The translations under genes and the position numbers were made by a program. Source: an uncultured Desulfovibrio sp. (GTDB taxonomy: Bacteria; Desulfobacterota; Desulfovibrionia; Desulfovibrionales; Desulfovibrionaceae). From it: a DNA stretch of 64,000 nt. Shown here in pieces: positions 27,329-36,803 of this stretch (positions are counted from its first letter, which is position 1; the number at the start of each line of letters is the position of its first letter). Location: positions 1 to 64,000 of the forward strand of contig CALUWU010000064.1 of the NCBI GenBank assembly GCA_944324555.1. The letters are read 5' to 3'. The notes below the pieces were generated by a model. It was not told the DNA's origin, did not search any database, and saw only the letters and a list, made by a program, of their open reading frames with translations.

Positions 27329-28944
27329 AGACCCAGGACATCGGCCTCAACGATCTCCCCTGGATTCTGGAGTACAGGCCCGAACGCTGCACCCTCTGCG
27401 GCTCCTGCACGGCGGCCTGCACCGCCGGCGCCATCCGCTTTGAACGGGAGCGCCCCGGCAATCCGGCCCGCAAGGCGGGCGGCGAGGAAGGCAGTACGCC
27501 GGGGCCGCGCGTTGTCGTGCGGCAGTCCACAGCGCTGGAACGCGCCTGCATGGGCTGCGGCATGTGCGAGAAGGTCTGTCCCGGCCGGGCCATCCGCCCC
27601 GTACGCAATCCCGACCACCGTTTCCCCATTGTCGGACGCGCTCACGGGCCCATCAAGCGCGGCGGACGCACCAACCTCAACGTGCAGCGCACCCTTGACG
27701 CCATCGTCGTCGGCCGCATCAGCCAGATGACGGACCCGGCGCTGGACTCCGAACGCCATACCTTTGATCTGCGCGCGCCGCTCGGGCGCGTCATGCTCCC
27801 CCGGGAACTGCCCCTGCGCGTGCGCGGGGACAGTCTGGAACTTGAGGAATCCACGCCGCCGGTCAGCTGGATCTATCCCGCCATCTTCAGCGACATGAGC
27901 ATCGGCGCGCTCTCCACCCGCGCGTGGGAGGCCATCGCCCTGGCCTGCGCCTATCTCAACGAACAATGCGGACTGCCCGTCCGCATGTGTTCCGGCGAAG
28001 GCGGCATGCCCGTCCGCCTGCTGGAATCCGAAAAGCTCCGCTACATGATCCTTCAGATAGCCTCCGGGCACTTCGGCTGGAACCGCATCCTGCGCGCCCT
28101 GCCGCGCATGAAGGCCGATCCCGCCGGCGTGCTCATCAAGATCGGCCAGGGCGCCAAGCCCGGCGACGGCGGTCTCCTGCCCGCCGCCAAGGTTGCGCCG
28201 CATATTCAGGCCATCCGCGGCGTGCCCCGGGCGACCCTGCACTCGCCGCCGAATCATCAGGGGCTCTATTCCATTGAGGAATCCGTGCAGAAAATGCACC
28301 TTTCCCTCAACGCCGCCTTCGGTTTCCGCGTGCCCGTGGCCATCAAGTGCGCGGCTTCGGCCACGTCCGTCTCCGTCTACAACAACCTGTTGCGCGATCC
28401 CTACAAGATTTGCGGCGGCTTCTTTCTCGACGGCATACAGGGCGGCACCGGCGCGGCCAATGAAATATCGCTGGATCATACGGGCCACCCCATCGTCTCC
28501 AAGCTGCGCGACTGCTACATGGCGGCCGTGGCCCAGGGGCTGCAAGGGCAGATTCCCCTCTGGGCCGGGGGCGGCATCGGCATGACCGGCAACGCCGCCG
28601 CCGACGCCTTCAAGATGATCTGCCTCGGCGCCAACGGCGTCGTGCTGGGCAAGCTCCTGATCCAGCTGCTGGGCTGCGTGGGCAACGAACACGGACGGTG
28701 CAACGCCTGCGCCTCCGGCAGGTGCCCCACCGGAATCTGTACGCAGGACCCCCGCCTTGTGGCGCGTCTCGACGTGGACAAGGGCGCTGAAAGCATCGTC
28801 AACTACATGCTGACCTTTGACAGCGAACTAAGAAAGCTGCTGGCCCCCGTGGGCAACAGCTCCCTGCCCGTGGGGCGCTCCGACGCCCTGGTGGCCACCG
28901 ACAAGGCCGTGGCGGACAAGCTCCATATCCAGTACGCCTGCTAG
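27316..28944 (+). CDS. Glutamate synthase, ferredoxin plus FMN synthase subunit (part 2)
   Basis: 542 residues. Two 4Fe-4S motifs near the N-terminus (CTLCGSCTAAC and CMGCGMCEKVCPG) are followed by the FMN-binding TIM-barrel synthase domain (SDMSIGALSTRAWEA, GEGGMP, KIGQGAKPGDGG, GGTGAANEISLDHTG, GGGIGMTGNAAADAFK). The C-terminal CNACASGRCPTGICTQDP binds another cluster. It joins ammonia to 2-oxoglutarate and reduces the product to glutamate; ferredoxin is the likely donor. GGAGGTG precedes GTG 27316. The stop codon TAG begins a dispersed repeat. Confidence 0.93.
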   Translation: METVKTQDIGLNDLPWILEYRPERCTLCGSCTAACTAGAIRFERERPGNPARKAGGEEGSTPGPRVVVRQSTALERACMGCGMCEKVCPGRAIRPVRNPDHRFPIVGRAHGPIKRGGRTNLNVQRTLDAIVVGRISQMTDPALDSERHTFDLRAPLGRVMLPRELPLRVRGDSLELEESTPPVSWIYPAIFSDMSIGALSTRAWEAIALACAYLNEQCGLPVRMCSGEGGMPVRLLESEKLRYMILQIASGHFGWNRILRALPRMKADPAGVLIKIGQGAKPGDGGLLPAAKVAPHIQAIRGVPRATLHSPPNHQGLYSIEESVQKMHLSLNAAFGFRVPVAIKCAASATSVSVYNNLLRDPYKICGGFFLDGIQGGTGAANEISLDHTGHPIVSKLRDCYMAAVAQGLQGQIPLWAGGGIGMTGNAAADAFKMICLGANGVVLGKLLIQLLGCVGNEHGRCNACASGRCPTGICTQDPRLVARLDVDKGAESIVNYMLTFDSELRKLLAPVGNSSLPVGRSDALVATDKAVADKLHIQYAC

Positions 28945-29051
28945 AGCGCCTTGCCCTTGAAGAAGGCGAAACGCGAGGCGGCGCGCGCCGCACTGCCAAA
29001 AGTGCGCGGAAAACCGCGTTGTTCCGCGAAACGACAGGCCGTAGAAAATGC
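28942..29051. repeat. Dispersed stop-codon repeat, copy B
   Basis: It begins at the stop TAG of the synthase gene (TAGAGCGCC...), has AAGAAGGCGAAACGCGAGGC and GCGCGGAAAACCGCGTTGTTCCGCG, and ends near CCGTAGAAAATGCC. It fills most of the gap before the third subunit. Confidence 0.65.
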
Positions 29052-29117
29052 CCCAGCCTGACGAACCCCGCCCCTCCGGGGGCGCGGGATTCGCAGTCAT
29101 TGAAGAGGATCAAGCGC

Positions 29118-30182
29118 ATGCTACGTATAGAAACCCTGCACGATCACAAGCGCATGTCCACGCAGGAGGTGCTGCTTGCCATCGAAAACGCCGTGGAAAA
29201 GGGAGAAACGGAATTTGATATCCGGGCTTCCGGGCAGCACGATATCGGCGGCCCGCTCTGGAACAAGAGCGGCGGCAAGCTCACCTTTCTGGTAAGCAAT
29301 CCCGGTCAGCGCGTGGGGGCCATGTGCCTGCCCGGCACGGAGGTGGTGGTCAACGGCCCCGCTCCCGCCGACGTGGGCTGGCTCAACGCCGGGGGCCGCA
29401 TCACCGTGCGCGGCGACGTGGGCGACACCGCGGGGCATTGCGCCGCCGCGGGCGTCATCTATATCGGCGGGCGCGCCGGAACCCGCTCCGGCTCGCTCAT
29501 GAAGCACGACCCGCTCTATGATCCCCCGGAACTCTGGGTGCTCAAGAACGTGGGCAGCTTTTCCTTTGAATTCATGGGCGGCGGCAAGGCCGTCGTCTGC
29601 GGCTGCGGCTGCGAAGGTCTGGCCTCCGTGCTGGGCGATCGCCCCTGCGTGGGCATGGTTGGCGGCGCCGTCTACTTTCGCGGTCCGGTCGGCGAACTGC
29701 CGCCGGACGTGCGCTGCCTGCCGCTGACGGCCGAGGACGTCGCGTTTCTGGACGGCGGCCTTGAAGCCTTTCTTGAAGCCGTTGACAAGCCCCGTCTCCG
29801 CGGCGAGCTCTCGGCCTGGGAAAACTGGCGCAAGATCGAGCCGCTGCCCTTTGACGCCCGCGAGCGGGAAACCCCGCTTTCAACGGCCTCCTACCGCGCG
29901 CGCCAGTGGATCGCCGACGGTATTTTCGGCGACGTCTACCCCGACGATTTCCGCGTGCAGGGTCTTGTGGCCCGCGGCGACTATCGCCTCCGCGTCCCTC
30001 TCTGGAACAACGACGGCCAGCGGTGCCGCGACTGCCGCCTGTGCGTGCGCGCCTGCCCCGAACACGCCGTTACCCGGAAGGAAGAGGACGGCAAGGCGAT
30101 CTACCTCTCCGACGACGCGCGCTGCATAGGCTGCGGCCTGTGCGCGGGCGTCTGTCCCTGCGCCGTCTGGACAATGCGCTAG
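29118..30182 (+). CDS. Glutamate synthase, GXGXG subunit with C-terminal ferredoxin (part 3)
   Basis: 354 residues. Residues 1-230 form the right-handed beta-helix GXGXG domain (GGRITVRGDVGDTAGHCAAA, IYIGGRAGTRSGSLMKHD), which in full-length GltB forms the structural C-terminal domain. The end carries two 4Fe-4S motifs, CRDCRLCVRACPEHA and CIGCGLCAGVCPCA, an added electron-entry module. ATG 29118 has AAGAGGA upstream; a longer frame to 29019 would cover the dispersed repeat and is rejected. No GltD-type NADPH subunit is nearby. Confidence 0.9.
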   Translation: MLRIETLHDHKRMSTQEVLLAIENAVEKGETEFDIRASGQHDIGGPLWNKSGGKLTFLVSNPGQRVGAMCLPGTEVVVNGPAPADVGWLNAGGRITVRGDVGDTAGHCAAAGVIYIGGRAGTRSGSLMKHDPLYDPPELWVLKNVGSFSFEFMGGGKAVVCGCGCEGLASVLGDRPCVGMVGGAVYFRGPVGELPPDVRCLPLTAEDVAFLDGGLEAFLEAVDKPRLRGELSAWENWRKIEPLPFDARERETPLSTASYRARQWIADGIFGDVYPDDFRVQGLVARGDYRLRVPLWNNDGQRCRDCRLCVRACPEHAVTRKEEDGKAIYLSDDARCIGCGLCAGVCPCAVWTMR

Positions 30183-30221
30183 AATTCCCCTCCCACTCGG
30201 AACACGCCGCCCCGGCGGCAA

Positions 30222-30267
30222 AAAAACGCGACGTTCCGCGATCTCTGGCGCGGAACGTCCGTTTTTG
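30222..30267 (+). terminator. Terminator of the glutamate synthase operon
   Basis: The stem GACGTTCCGCG / CGCGGAACGTC with 8-base loop has AAAAAA before and TTTTT after, so it could also stop transcription arriving from the right. Confidence 0.85.
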
Positions 30268-30402
30268 TTCCGGCGAAAGGCGACGTCTCTTTCCGGGCCT
30301 CGCTCCAGAAAACGCCGTTTCCGCGCGTTCCCCCAAAACGCCGGGAGCCGCCCGTCTTCCGACAGGCGGCCCCCGCGCATGATCCGTCCGGCCCTCTCCG
30401 GG

Positions 30403-32016
30403 CTATTCCGTCAACCGGCGCCGCTGTTCCTCGCGGGGCACCCACCAGTCTTCGAAATTGTACATGATGCCCGCCAGCGCCGGTTCTATGCCGTGAAAGC
30501 GCCGCTGCACAATCGGCAGCGAATAGGGCACGAACAGGAAGCAGTAAGGCTGTTCCTCGTCCAGCAGTTCCTGAATGCGCCGGTACAGACGGGCGCGCTC
30601 GTCCCGATCGGGAATGGAACGGGCGCGTTCCAGCAGCGCGTCCAGCTCCTCATTGACAAAGCGCGTAAAGTTCAGGCCGCCGTCGTGCGCCTGCGAGGAA
30701 TGCCAGACCGCATAAATGTCGGGGTCCTGCGTGATGGTCCAGCCGAGCATGACGGCGTCGAAACGGCCCTTGTTCACGAATTCATGGATAAAGGCCGCCC
30801 ATTCCACCGTACGGATGCGGACGTCGACGCCCACGGCGCGCAGCTGGCTCTGAATGACCGTCGCGGCAAGAATGCGCTGCTCGTTGCCCTGATTTGTCAG
30901 GATGGTGAAGGCCAGCGGCTTGCCGTCGCGATCAAGAATCCCGTCGCCGTCGCGATCTTCAAAGCCCGCTTCCTTCAGCAGGGCGCGGGCGCGCGGCAGA
31001 TCCTGCGCCGTCGGCTTCAGCGAGGGATGATAGGCCCATGTTCCCGGCTTGTACGGCCCGAAGGCCGGCACGCCCTGCCCCAGCAGCACGCCCTTGACGA
31101 TATCGTCGCGGTTGATCGCGCAGGAAACGGCGCGCCGCACGCGCTTGTCCTGAAAGAACGGGTGCAGCATGTTGAAGCCGAGAAAGACATAGGCGGAGCC
31201 AAGATAGCGGTACTTGACGAACTCCCTTTCCCACTGCGGGCCGGAGGTCTGACGCAGATACTGCTCCGGGCTGAGGTTCATCACGTCCAGACGCCCGGCG
31301 CGCGTTTCCAGAAACATGGTGGCGTTGTCGGGAATGACGCGATAGACGACCTGCTCGATGTGCGGCTTGCCCAGGAAATAGGTTGGCGAGGCTTCCAGCA
31401 CGATGCGGCTTCCGGGTTCCCAGCTCTTGAGGCGATAGGGGCCGGCGCCCACCGGCCGGCGCGAGAAGGAGGTCGCGCGGATATTCTGGCCTTCCAGAAG
31501 ATGCCGGGGAAGAATGGGATTCATCCATGTGGAGATCGCCCGCGCGAAAAAGGCCTCGTAGCGCACTTCAAAGGTATAGCGATCAACTACCTTGAATTCC
31601 TTGATCTGGAGAAAGTCGTCGGCGTAGGGGCTGGCCGTGGCGGGGTCCGTGACCAGCCGGTAGGTGAAGGCAACGTCTTCGGCCGTCAGCTCCACGCCGT
31701 CTTCCCAGAGAATGCCCTTTCGCAGGGTGAAGCGCAGCACGCGCCCGCCGTCCTCCTGCGTCCAGCTTTCCGCCGCCCAGGCTTCCGGTTCAAGGTCCCT
31801 GGAAAAGCGCAGCGGCGCTATATAGAGCATGTCCGCTATCTCATGCGACGCCGAATCGGACGTCAGGTAGGGGATCAGGTTTGAAGCCTCGCCGATGCTG
31901 CCGAAAACGATGCGATCGCCGTCGTCGCGCGCTTCGGCGGCGGCCCCGTTCGCGGGCGGCGCCGCAAGGCACAGCGCGCACAGGACGAACAAAAGCAAAT
32001 AAAAGTTTTTTTTCAT
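30403..32016 (-). CDS. Family 5 extracellular solute-binding protein of a peptide ABC transporter
   Basis: 537 residues. A signal peptide (LLLFVLCALCLAAPPANGAAA) is followed by the SBP_bac_5 domain (GSIGEASNLIPYLTSDSASH, LRFTLRKGILWEDGVELTAE, and VRRAVSCAINRDDIVKGVLL). Members bind di- or oligopeptides, nickel or other ligands in the periplasm. No permease or ATPase gene is adjacent, so it is an orphan binding protein here. ATG 32016 is preferred over a GTG three codons upstream. The C-terminal RIQELLDEEQPYCFLFVPYS matches the family. Confidence 0.9.
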   Translation of the reverse strand: MKKNFYLLLFVLCALCLAAPPANGAAAEARDDGDRIVFGSIGEASNLIPYLTSDSASHEIADMLYIAPLRFSRDLEPEAWAAESWTQEDGGRVLRFTLRKGILWEDGVELTAEDVAFTYRLVTDPATASPYADDFLQIKEFKVVDRYTFEVRYEAFFARAISTWMNPILPRHLLEGQNIRATSFSRRPVGAGPYRLKSWEPGSRIVLEASPTYFLGKPHIEQVVYRVIPDNATMFLETRAGRLDVMNLSPEQYLRQTSGPQWEREFVKYRYLGSAYVFLGFNMLHPFFQDKRVRRAVSCAINRDDIVKGVLLGQGVPAFGPYKPGTWAYHPSLKPTAQDLPRARALLKEAGFEDRDGDGILDRDGKPLAFTILTNQGNEQRILAATVIQSQLRAVGVDVRIRTVEWAAFIHEFVNKGRFDAVMLGWTITQDPDIYAVWHSSQAHDGGLNFTRFVNEELDALLERARSIPDRDERARLYRRIQELLDEEQPYCFLFVPYSLPIVQRRFHGIEPALAGIMYNFEDWWVPREEQRRRLTE

Positions 32017-32132
32017 GGATTCCACGCTTTTTGTTGCTAACGCAGGGGAAAATATGCTAGGGAACTACGATACTAAAGGCGATGCTTTCACGCAATATCC
32101 GTTGCGTGCAACGACATCCCATGAGGAAGACT

Positions 32133-35100
32133 ATGAGCCGATCTGAACAGAGCGTCGTGCGCGAAATGTGCCAGAGCTTTCTCCACGATGACGTGCCGGA
32201 GTATATCCGCGACACGGCCTACTACATCCTGTCCGAAGGCGGGGTGCAGAAGATCAACATCCAGGAAGGCGACACATGGGAAGTGCAGGGGGTCATCCAG
32301 GGGGAGGACCTGCAGGTCTATACCCCCAGCCTGTCCTTCTCCATTACCGATCACTCCACGCAGCATCAGTGCAATTGCTCGGACGCCTTCACCGGCATCT
32401 GCCGCCATGTGGCGGCGCTTGCCCTGCGGCTGCAGGAAGAACTGCGAAAGGTCGACGACACCGGCGAAACGCCCGCGCCCGCGCCCGCCAAGGACTGGAA
32501 GCAGAGTTTCCGCGCCTTCTTTTCCACGGACATGGAACCGGAAGCCGGACGGCACTACCTGATTTTCCGCTTCGAGCCGGAACAGGGCCGCCTGCTTGTC
32601 TCCTTCTTCCGCGCGCGACAGAACAAGTCCGGCCTGTCGAGCGTGCATACGGAAATCACGCTGGAGCAGATTATCCAGAATCCCGGCTGGTGCGAATTTT
32701 CGCCGCAGCTTCCCCACGTGGCGCGCCAGATCGGGCAGCACCTCGATTATTACGGCCACCGCATCGAAATTCCCGACGGACTGACCTCCTGGTTTTTCTG
32801 GGCCGTGCGCAAGGAGCATTACCTGCTGTGGCGCGATACCGACAAGCCCTGCCGCATCGAAAGCACGCCCTTCATGCTCAAGCTCAAACCCGTCCTTGAC
32901 AACGCGGGTTTCAGTTTCGACGTTCTGCTCAAGCGCGAGGGACGCAAGCCCCTGCCCATCCGCGCCGACGACAATGAAGCGCATGAAATGTCCAACAATC
33001 ACGCCGTGGGGGACTCTCCCGTGACCTTCCACGGGCAGATGCCGCTCTGGGTGTGCTTCATGCACAACTTCTATCCCGTCCAGACGGGCCTCTACCCCAA
33101 CCTTGTCCGCACGCTCATCTACGAGCGTCCGATCGTGCCGCACGAGGAAATTTCCGAATTTCTCGATCGGGTCTGGACCCGCCTTCCCAGCTCCGAGCTT
33201 TACGAACCGCAGCAGTTCCTGCGCGAAATGGAACCGGTCTTCCAACCCGCCACCTACAATCCCAAGCTCTTTCTGGACGAGGAAGGCAGCCTGCTCACGC
33301 TGGAAGTGGACAATATCTACGAAACCAAGCACGGCGAGTTCTCGCTCAACGGCCCCAACCCCGATTTCCAGACCGGCAGCTATACCTTTGAAGGCCAGAC
33401 CTACCTTGTGCGCCGCCATCAGGAAGAGGAAAACGACCTGCTGACGGAACTGGCGAGCATGGGCTTTCAGGCCCGCTCCAACAAGCTCTGGTTCCTTGAG
33501 CCGGAAGAGGCCATAGCCTTCCTTCTCGATCAGTACCCCGCGCTGGTGGAAAAATATCGCGTCTACGGCGAGCGCGCCCTTTCGCGCTACAAGATGCGCA
33601 CGACCAAATCCACCATTTCCGCCGAGGTCGTCAGCAACGAAAAGGAAAAGTGGTTCTCGCTGGAAATCAGCGTGGATTACGACGGCCAGAGCCTGCCCCT
33701 CGAAAAGATCTGGAAGGCCTGGACGCGCGGCAAGCGCTATGTCCAGCTCAAGGACGGTTCCTATACCAGCCTGCCCGAGGCCTGGCTGGAAAAACTGGCG
33801 CACAAGCTGACGGCGCTGGGGCTGGACCCCTCCAAACCGCCGCAGCAGCGCTTCAAGCAGTTTGAAGCGCCAGTGCTGGACAGCCTGCTGGAAGACCTGC
33901 CCGGCGCCCAGACGGACTCTTTCTGGAACAATCTGCGCGAAAAAATCCGCTCCTTCCGCGAGGTCAAGGCCGTGCCCGCGCCGCGCGAGCTCAACGCCGA
34001 ACTCCGCAGTTACCAGCTTCAGGGCCTCGCCTACCTCAACTTCCTTTCGGAATACGGCTTCGGCGGCATCCTCGCCGATGAAATGGGTCTGGGCAAGACC
34101 GTCCAGACCCTTGCCTTTATCGCCCACATGATCCAGCAGCGCCACGAGGGCCCCAACCTGATCGTGGTGCCCACGTCGGTGCTGCCCAACTGGGAACGCG
34201 AAGCGGAAAAGTTCGTGCCCCATCTCCGCCGCCTGACCATCTACGGCACGCGCCGCGAGGGCATGTTCAAGCATATCGCGGATTCGGATCTCATCATCAC
34301 CACCTACGCGCTCCTGCGGCGCGATCGGGAGGAGATGGAGAAGTACGAATTCAATACCGTCATTCTGGACGAAGCCCAGAACATCAAGAATCCCAACACG
34401 ATCACGGCGCGGGCCGTGCGCCGCATCCACGCGCGCATGCGGCTGTGCCTCTCGGGCACGCCCATTGAAAACAACCTGTTCGAGCTCTGGTCGCTTTTCG
34501 AATTCCTCATGCCGGGCTTTCTCGGATCGCAGCACGCCTTCCAGCGCGGCATCGTCAAGCCCATCAAGGACGGCGATACGGAAACGCTCGACTATCTGCG
34601 TACCCGCGTGCGCCCGTTCATCCTGCGGCGCACCAAGGCCGACGTGGCCAAGGATCTGCCGCCCAAGGTGGAAAGCGTCACCTGCTGCGCCCTCGAAGAG
34701 GCCCAGGCCGAGCTCTACGCCGCCCTGGCCCGCAAGCTGCGCGAACAGGTGCTGGCCGACGTCGACGAAAAGGGTCTTGCCAAGAGCCAGATGTCCATTC
34801 TCGACGCCCTGCTCAAGCTGCGCCAGATCTGCTGCCACCCGCGCCTGCTCAAGCTGGATCTTCCCGGCTTCTCCAACAACCTGCCGTCCGGCAAGTTCGA
34901 CGCCTTCAAGGACATGATCATGGAAATCGTGGAAGGCGGGCACAAGGTGCTGGTCTTCTCCCAGTTCGTGCAGATGCTGCATATCATCCGGCAGTGGCTG
35001 GAATTTGAAAAGATGCCCTTCTGCTACCTTGACGGGGCCAGCAAGGATCGTTTCGAGCAGGTGGATCGCTTCAACAATTCGCCGGATATCCCCATCTTCC

Positions 35101-35393
35101 TGATCTCGCTCAAGGCCGGCGGCACCGGTCTGAACCTGACAAGCGCGGATTACGTCATTCACTATGACCCGTGGTGGAATCCCGCCGTTGAAAGTCAGGC
35201 GACGGACCGCACCCACCGCATCGGTCAGACGCGACAGGTCTTCTCCTACAAGCTCATCTGCGAAAATACCGTGGAAGAAAAGATTCTCAAGCTCCAGGAA
35301 GCCAAGCGCGGCGTGGCCGACGCCATCATCCCCGGGCAGGATACATGGAAGTCCCTTACCCGCGAGGATCTGGAAATGCTGTTTGAAGTCTAG
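32133..35393 (+). CDS. SNF2-family helicase with SWIM zinc finger
   Basis: 1086 residues. Near residues 75-95 is a SWIM finger (CNCSDAFTGICRHVA, CxCx(n)CxH), then a long accessory region, and from about 640 an SNF2/RapA-type ATPase. Walker A is DEMGLGKT, the DEAH-like box DEAQNIKN, motif III LSGTPIENN, helicase C with VFSQF, LISLKAGGTGLNLTSAD, and motif VI ATDRTHRIGQTRQV. It probably remodels DNA-protein complexes with ATP. ATG 32133 has GAGGAAG upstream; earlier in-frame starts lack a site. The stop TAG is the first base triplet of a dispersed repeat. An equally long minus-strand frame is a shadow. Confidence 0.92.
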   Translation: MSRSEQSVVREMCQSFLHDDVPEYIRDTAYYILSEGGVQKINIQEGDTWEVQGVIQGEDLQVYTPSLSFSITDHSTQHQCNCSDAFTGICRHVAALALRLQEELRKVDDTGETPAPAPAKDWKQSFRAFFSTDMEPEAGRHYLIFRFEPEQGRLLVSFFRARQNKSGLSSVHTEITLEQIIQNPGWCEFSPQLPHVARQIGQHLDYYGHRIEIPDGLTSWFFWAVRKEHYLLWRDTDKPCRIESTPFMLKLKPVLDNAGFSFDVLLKREGRKPLPIRADDNEAHEMSNNHAVGDSPVTFHGQMPLWVCFMHNFYPVQTGLYPNLVRTLIYERPIVPHEEISEFLDRVWTRLPSSELYEPQQFLREMEPVFQPATYNPKLFLDEEGSLLTLEVDNIYETKHGEFSLNGPNPDFQTGSYTFEGQTYLVRRHQEEENDLLTELASMGFQARSNKLWFLEPEEAIAFLLDQYPALVEKYRVYGERALSRYKMRTTKSTISAEVVSNEKEKWFSLEISVDYDGQSLPLEKIWKAWTRGKRYVQLKDGSYTSLPEAWLEKLAHKLTALGLDPSKPPQQRFKQFEAPVLDSLLEDLPGAQTDSFWNNLREKIRSFREVKAVPAPRELNAELRSYQLQGLAYLNFLSEYGFGGILADEMGLGKTVQTLAFIAHMIQQRHEGPNLIVVPTSVLPNWEREAEKFVPHLRRLTIYGTRREGMFKHIADSDLIITTYALLRRDREEMEKYEFNTVILDEAQNIKNPNTITARAVRRIHARMRLCLSGTPIENNLFELWSLFEFLMPGFLGSQHAFQRGIVKPIKDGDTETLDYLRTRVRPFILRRTKADVAKDLPPKVESVTCCALEEAQAELYAALARKLREQVLADVDEKGLAKSQMSILDALLKLRQICCHPRLLKLDLPGFSNNLPSGKFDAFKDMIMEIVEGGHKVLVFSQFVQMLHIIRQWLEFEKMPFCYLDGASKDRFEQVDRFNNSPDIPIFLISLKAGGTGLNLTSADYVIHYDPWWNPAVESQATDRTHRIGQTRQVFSYKLICENTVEEKILKLQEAKRGVADAIIPGQDTWKSLTREDLEMLFEV

Positions 35394-35440
35394 AGCGTTT
35401 CGCCTTTGAAAAAGGTGAAACGCGAGGCGGCGCCGCGCCG
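35391..35440. repeat. Dispersed stop-codon repeat, copy C (partial)
   Basis: From the helicase stop TAG: TAGAGCGTTTC, then CCTTTGAAAAAGG and TGAAACGCGAGGCGGC. Only this end hairpin is kept. Confidence 0.65.
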
Positions 35441-35470
35441 TCCGGCCTGTCAACACGCTTCGTATTCTTT

Positions 35471-35510
35471 GGGGGGAAGAAGTCCTTTGGGATTTCTTCC
35501 CCCCCTTTTT
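35471..35510. terminator. Bidirectional terminator between the helicase and DUF4198 genes
   Basis: GGGGGGAAGAAGTCC pairs with GGGATTTCTTCCCCCC and is followed by TTTTT. Convergent genes end on both sides. A second stem (AGGGGGAGA / TCTCCCCCT, near 35544-35573) also lies in front of the minus-strand gene end. Confidence 0.75.
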
Positions 35511-35599
35511 CCTGACGTCTTCCCCGGCGCGGGCGCAAAGGAAAGGGGGAGAACGCCCGCGGCGCTCTCCCCCTGATTCTCATGTAATGCCGTTTCCGG

Positions 35600-36538
35600 C
35601 TACCGCTTCCTTTCCGTCGCGGCGGCGGCCATGTCGTCCACATACAGCCAGAACACGCCGCCGAAGCGGAGCGGTCTGGGCGCGCCGTCCGGGCCCTTGA
35701 GCGGGTCCCCGTCCGTTTCGGCGACGCAGCACCACCAGCCGGGGCGATTGAGCGCAAAGGCCACGTTCCCGCCGGCGTCGGCGCGCGCCTCCAGCGAGGC
35801 GTGCCACGGCGTGGGCAGCGCGGGAGGCGTCTTGTCCGTATTTATGCGGTACATGCGAACAAGCGCGCCGGGAAGGGGCGCGCCCTGCCAGCGGACCTCC
35901 GCCGCGAAGAGACAGGGGGCGGAAAGACCGAACGGCCGCGTTCGGGGCACGATTTCCAGCCGCAGGCCGCAGGGAACCTCCCATCCCCGGCTCTCGCCGT
36001 AGACAGGAACCGTCGTCTTGACGAACTGCTGTTCGTAGCGCTGCCGCTCCTCGCTCCAGCGGGGGCGGGTTTCAATCATGAAATGATACAGTCCCGGCTT
36101 GCCGATGGCCACGTTGACGCCCCAGGCGCGGCTCTCCAGATAGCGGATTTCCTCCAGATCGCCGAGAAGGTCGCGACGTTCGCCCACCAGCGCGCCCTGT
36201 TCCACAGGGCTTTGCGCGTCAAAGCGCAAAACGGACATCAGCTGCGGCATTTCCATGTCGCGGCAGGCATGGCTGCCGGGCTGCATGAGCGTGATCAGCA
36301 GATCCAGTTCCCGGTCGATCTGGGGCGCCGCCGGAGACGCCGGGGGCGCGGAACCGTCCTGCCCGGGGGCGCCGCCCTGCCGCGCGGTCTGTTCCGCAGG
36401 CTGAGGCGCCGCCTCGTCCGGCGACCGCTCGATGCTGGGCTGACTGGGCACCAGCAGCGTAACGTGCGCTCCGGCGGCCAGCGGGCAGGAAGACAGCCAC
36501 AGGAGGCAGCAACTCGCCAGAAAAAGACGTCGAAACAT
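35600..36538 (-). CDS. Exported DUF4198-like protein
   Basis: A 312-residue protein. A signal peptide with lipobox-like Cys (LASCCLLWLSSCPLAAGAH) is followed directly by AHVTLLVP, where DUF4198 proteins carry an exposed His that in NikK-type relatives helps bind nickel or cobalt. A Pro/Ala/Gln-rich linker covers about 45-90. The C-terminal two thirds are beta-rich with paired Ig-like features (GLYHFMIETRPRW, GALVRMYRINTDKT, RPGWWCCVAETDGD). ATG 36538 is supported by the signal peptide. Its ligand is unknown, and no metal transporter gene is adjacent. Confidence 0.65.
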   Translation of the reverse strand: MFRRLFLASCCLLWLSSCPLAAGAHVTLLVPSQPSIERSPDEAAPQPAEQTARQGGAPGQDGSAPPASPAAPQIDRELDLLITLMQPGSHACRDMEMPQLMSVLRFDAQSPVEQGALVGERRDLLGDLEEIRYLESRAWGVNVAIGKPGLYHFMIETRPRWSEERQRYEQQFVKTTVPVYGESRGWEVPCGLRLEIVPRTRPFGLSAPCLFAAEVRWQGAPLPGALVRMYRINTDKTPPALPTPWHASLEARADAGGNVAFALNRPGWWCCVAETDGDPLKGPDGAPRPLRFGGVFWLYVDDMAAAATERKR

Positions 36539-36709
36539 GGAAGGTCCTTCAGGGTATTTCATATTTGAACGCGGCGCCACTATGAACCGGGCTGCGCCAT
36601 GCCCCATGAAAGGCTGTTCCACGGAGAAAACCGAAGAAAGCCGCAATGCAAGCCGGTGCGGCGAACATAGCAAAAAGGACCTCTATTGTCATGCGCGCGC
36701 GTTCCCCGC

Positions 36710-36803
36710 CCGGGGGAAGGAACGCGAGGCGGCCCGCCCGGCCGGAAGCGAGCGGAAAAAGCGCCATTTCAGCGAAGGCGCGTTTCAAACTGAAAATGTT
36801 CTA
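36710..36803. repeat. Dispersed stop-codon repeat, copy D
   Basis: Minus-strand reading starts at the stop TAG of the GGDEF/TPR gene: TAGAACATTTTCAGTTTGAA, then ACGCGCC, GCGCTTTTTCCGCTCG and the GC block. It is in the same orientation as copy F. The rest of the 36539-36800 gap holds no gene. Confidence 0.65.

Noticed and set aside
32088..35456. A 1122-codon minus-strand frame
   Set aside because: Antisense shadow of the SNF2 helicase; no ribosome site and no recognisable domain.
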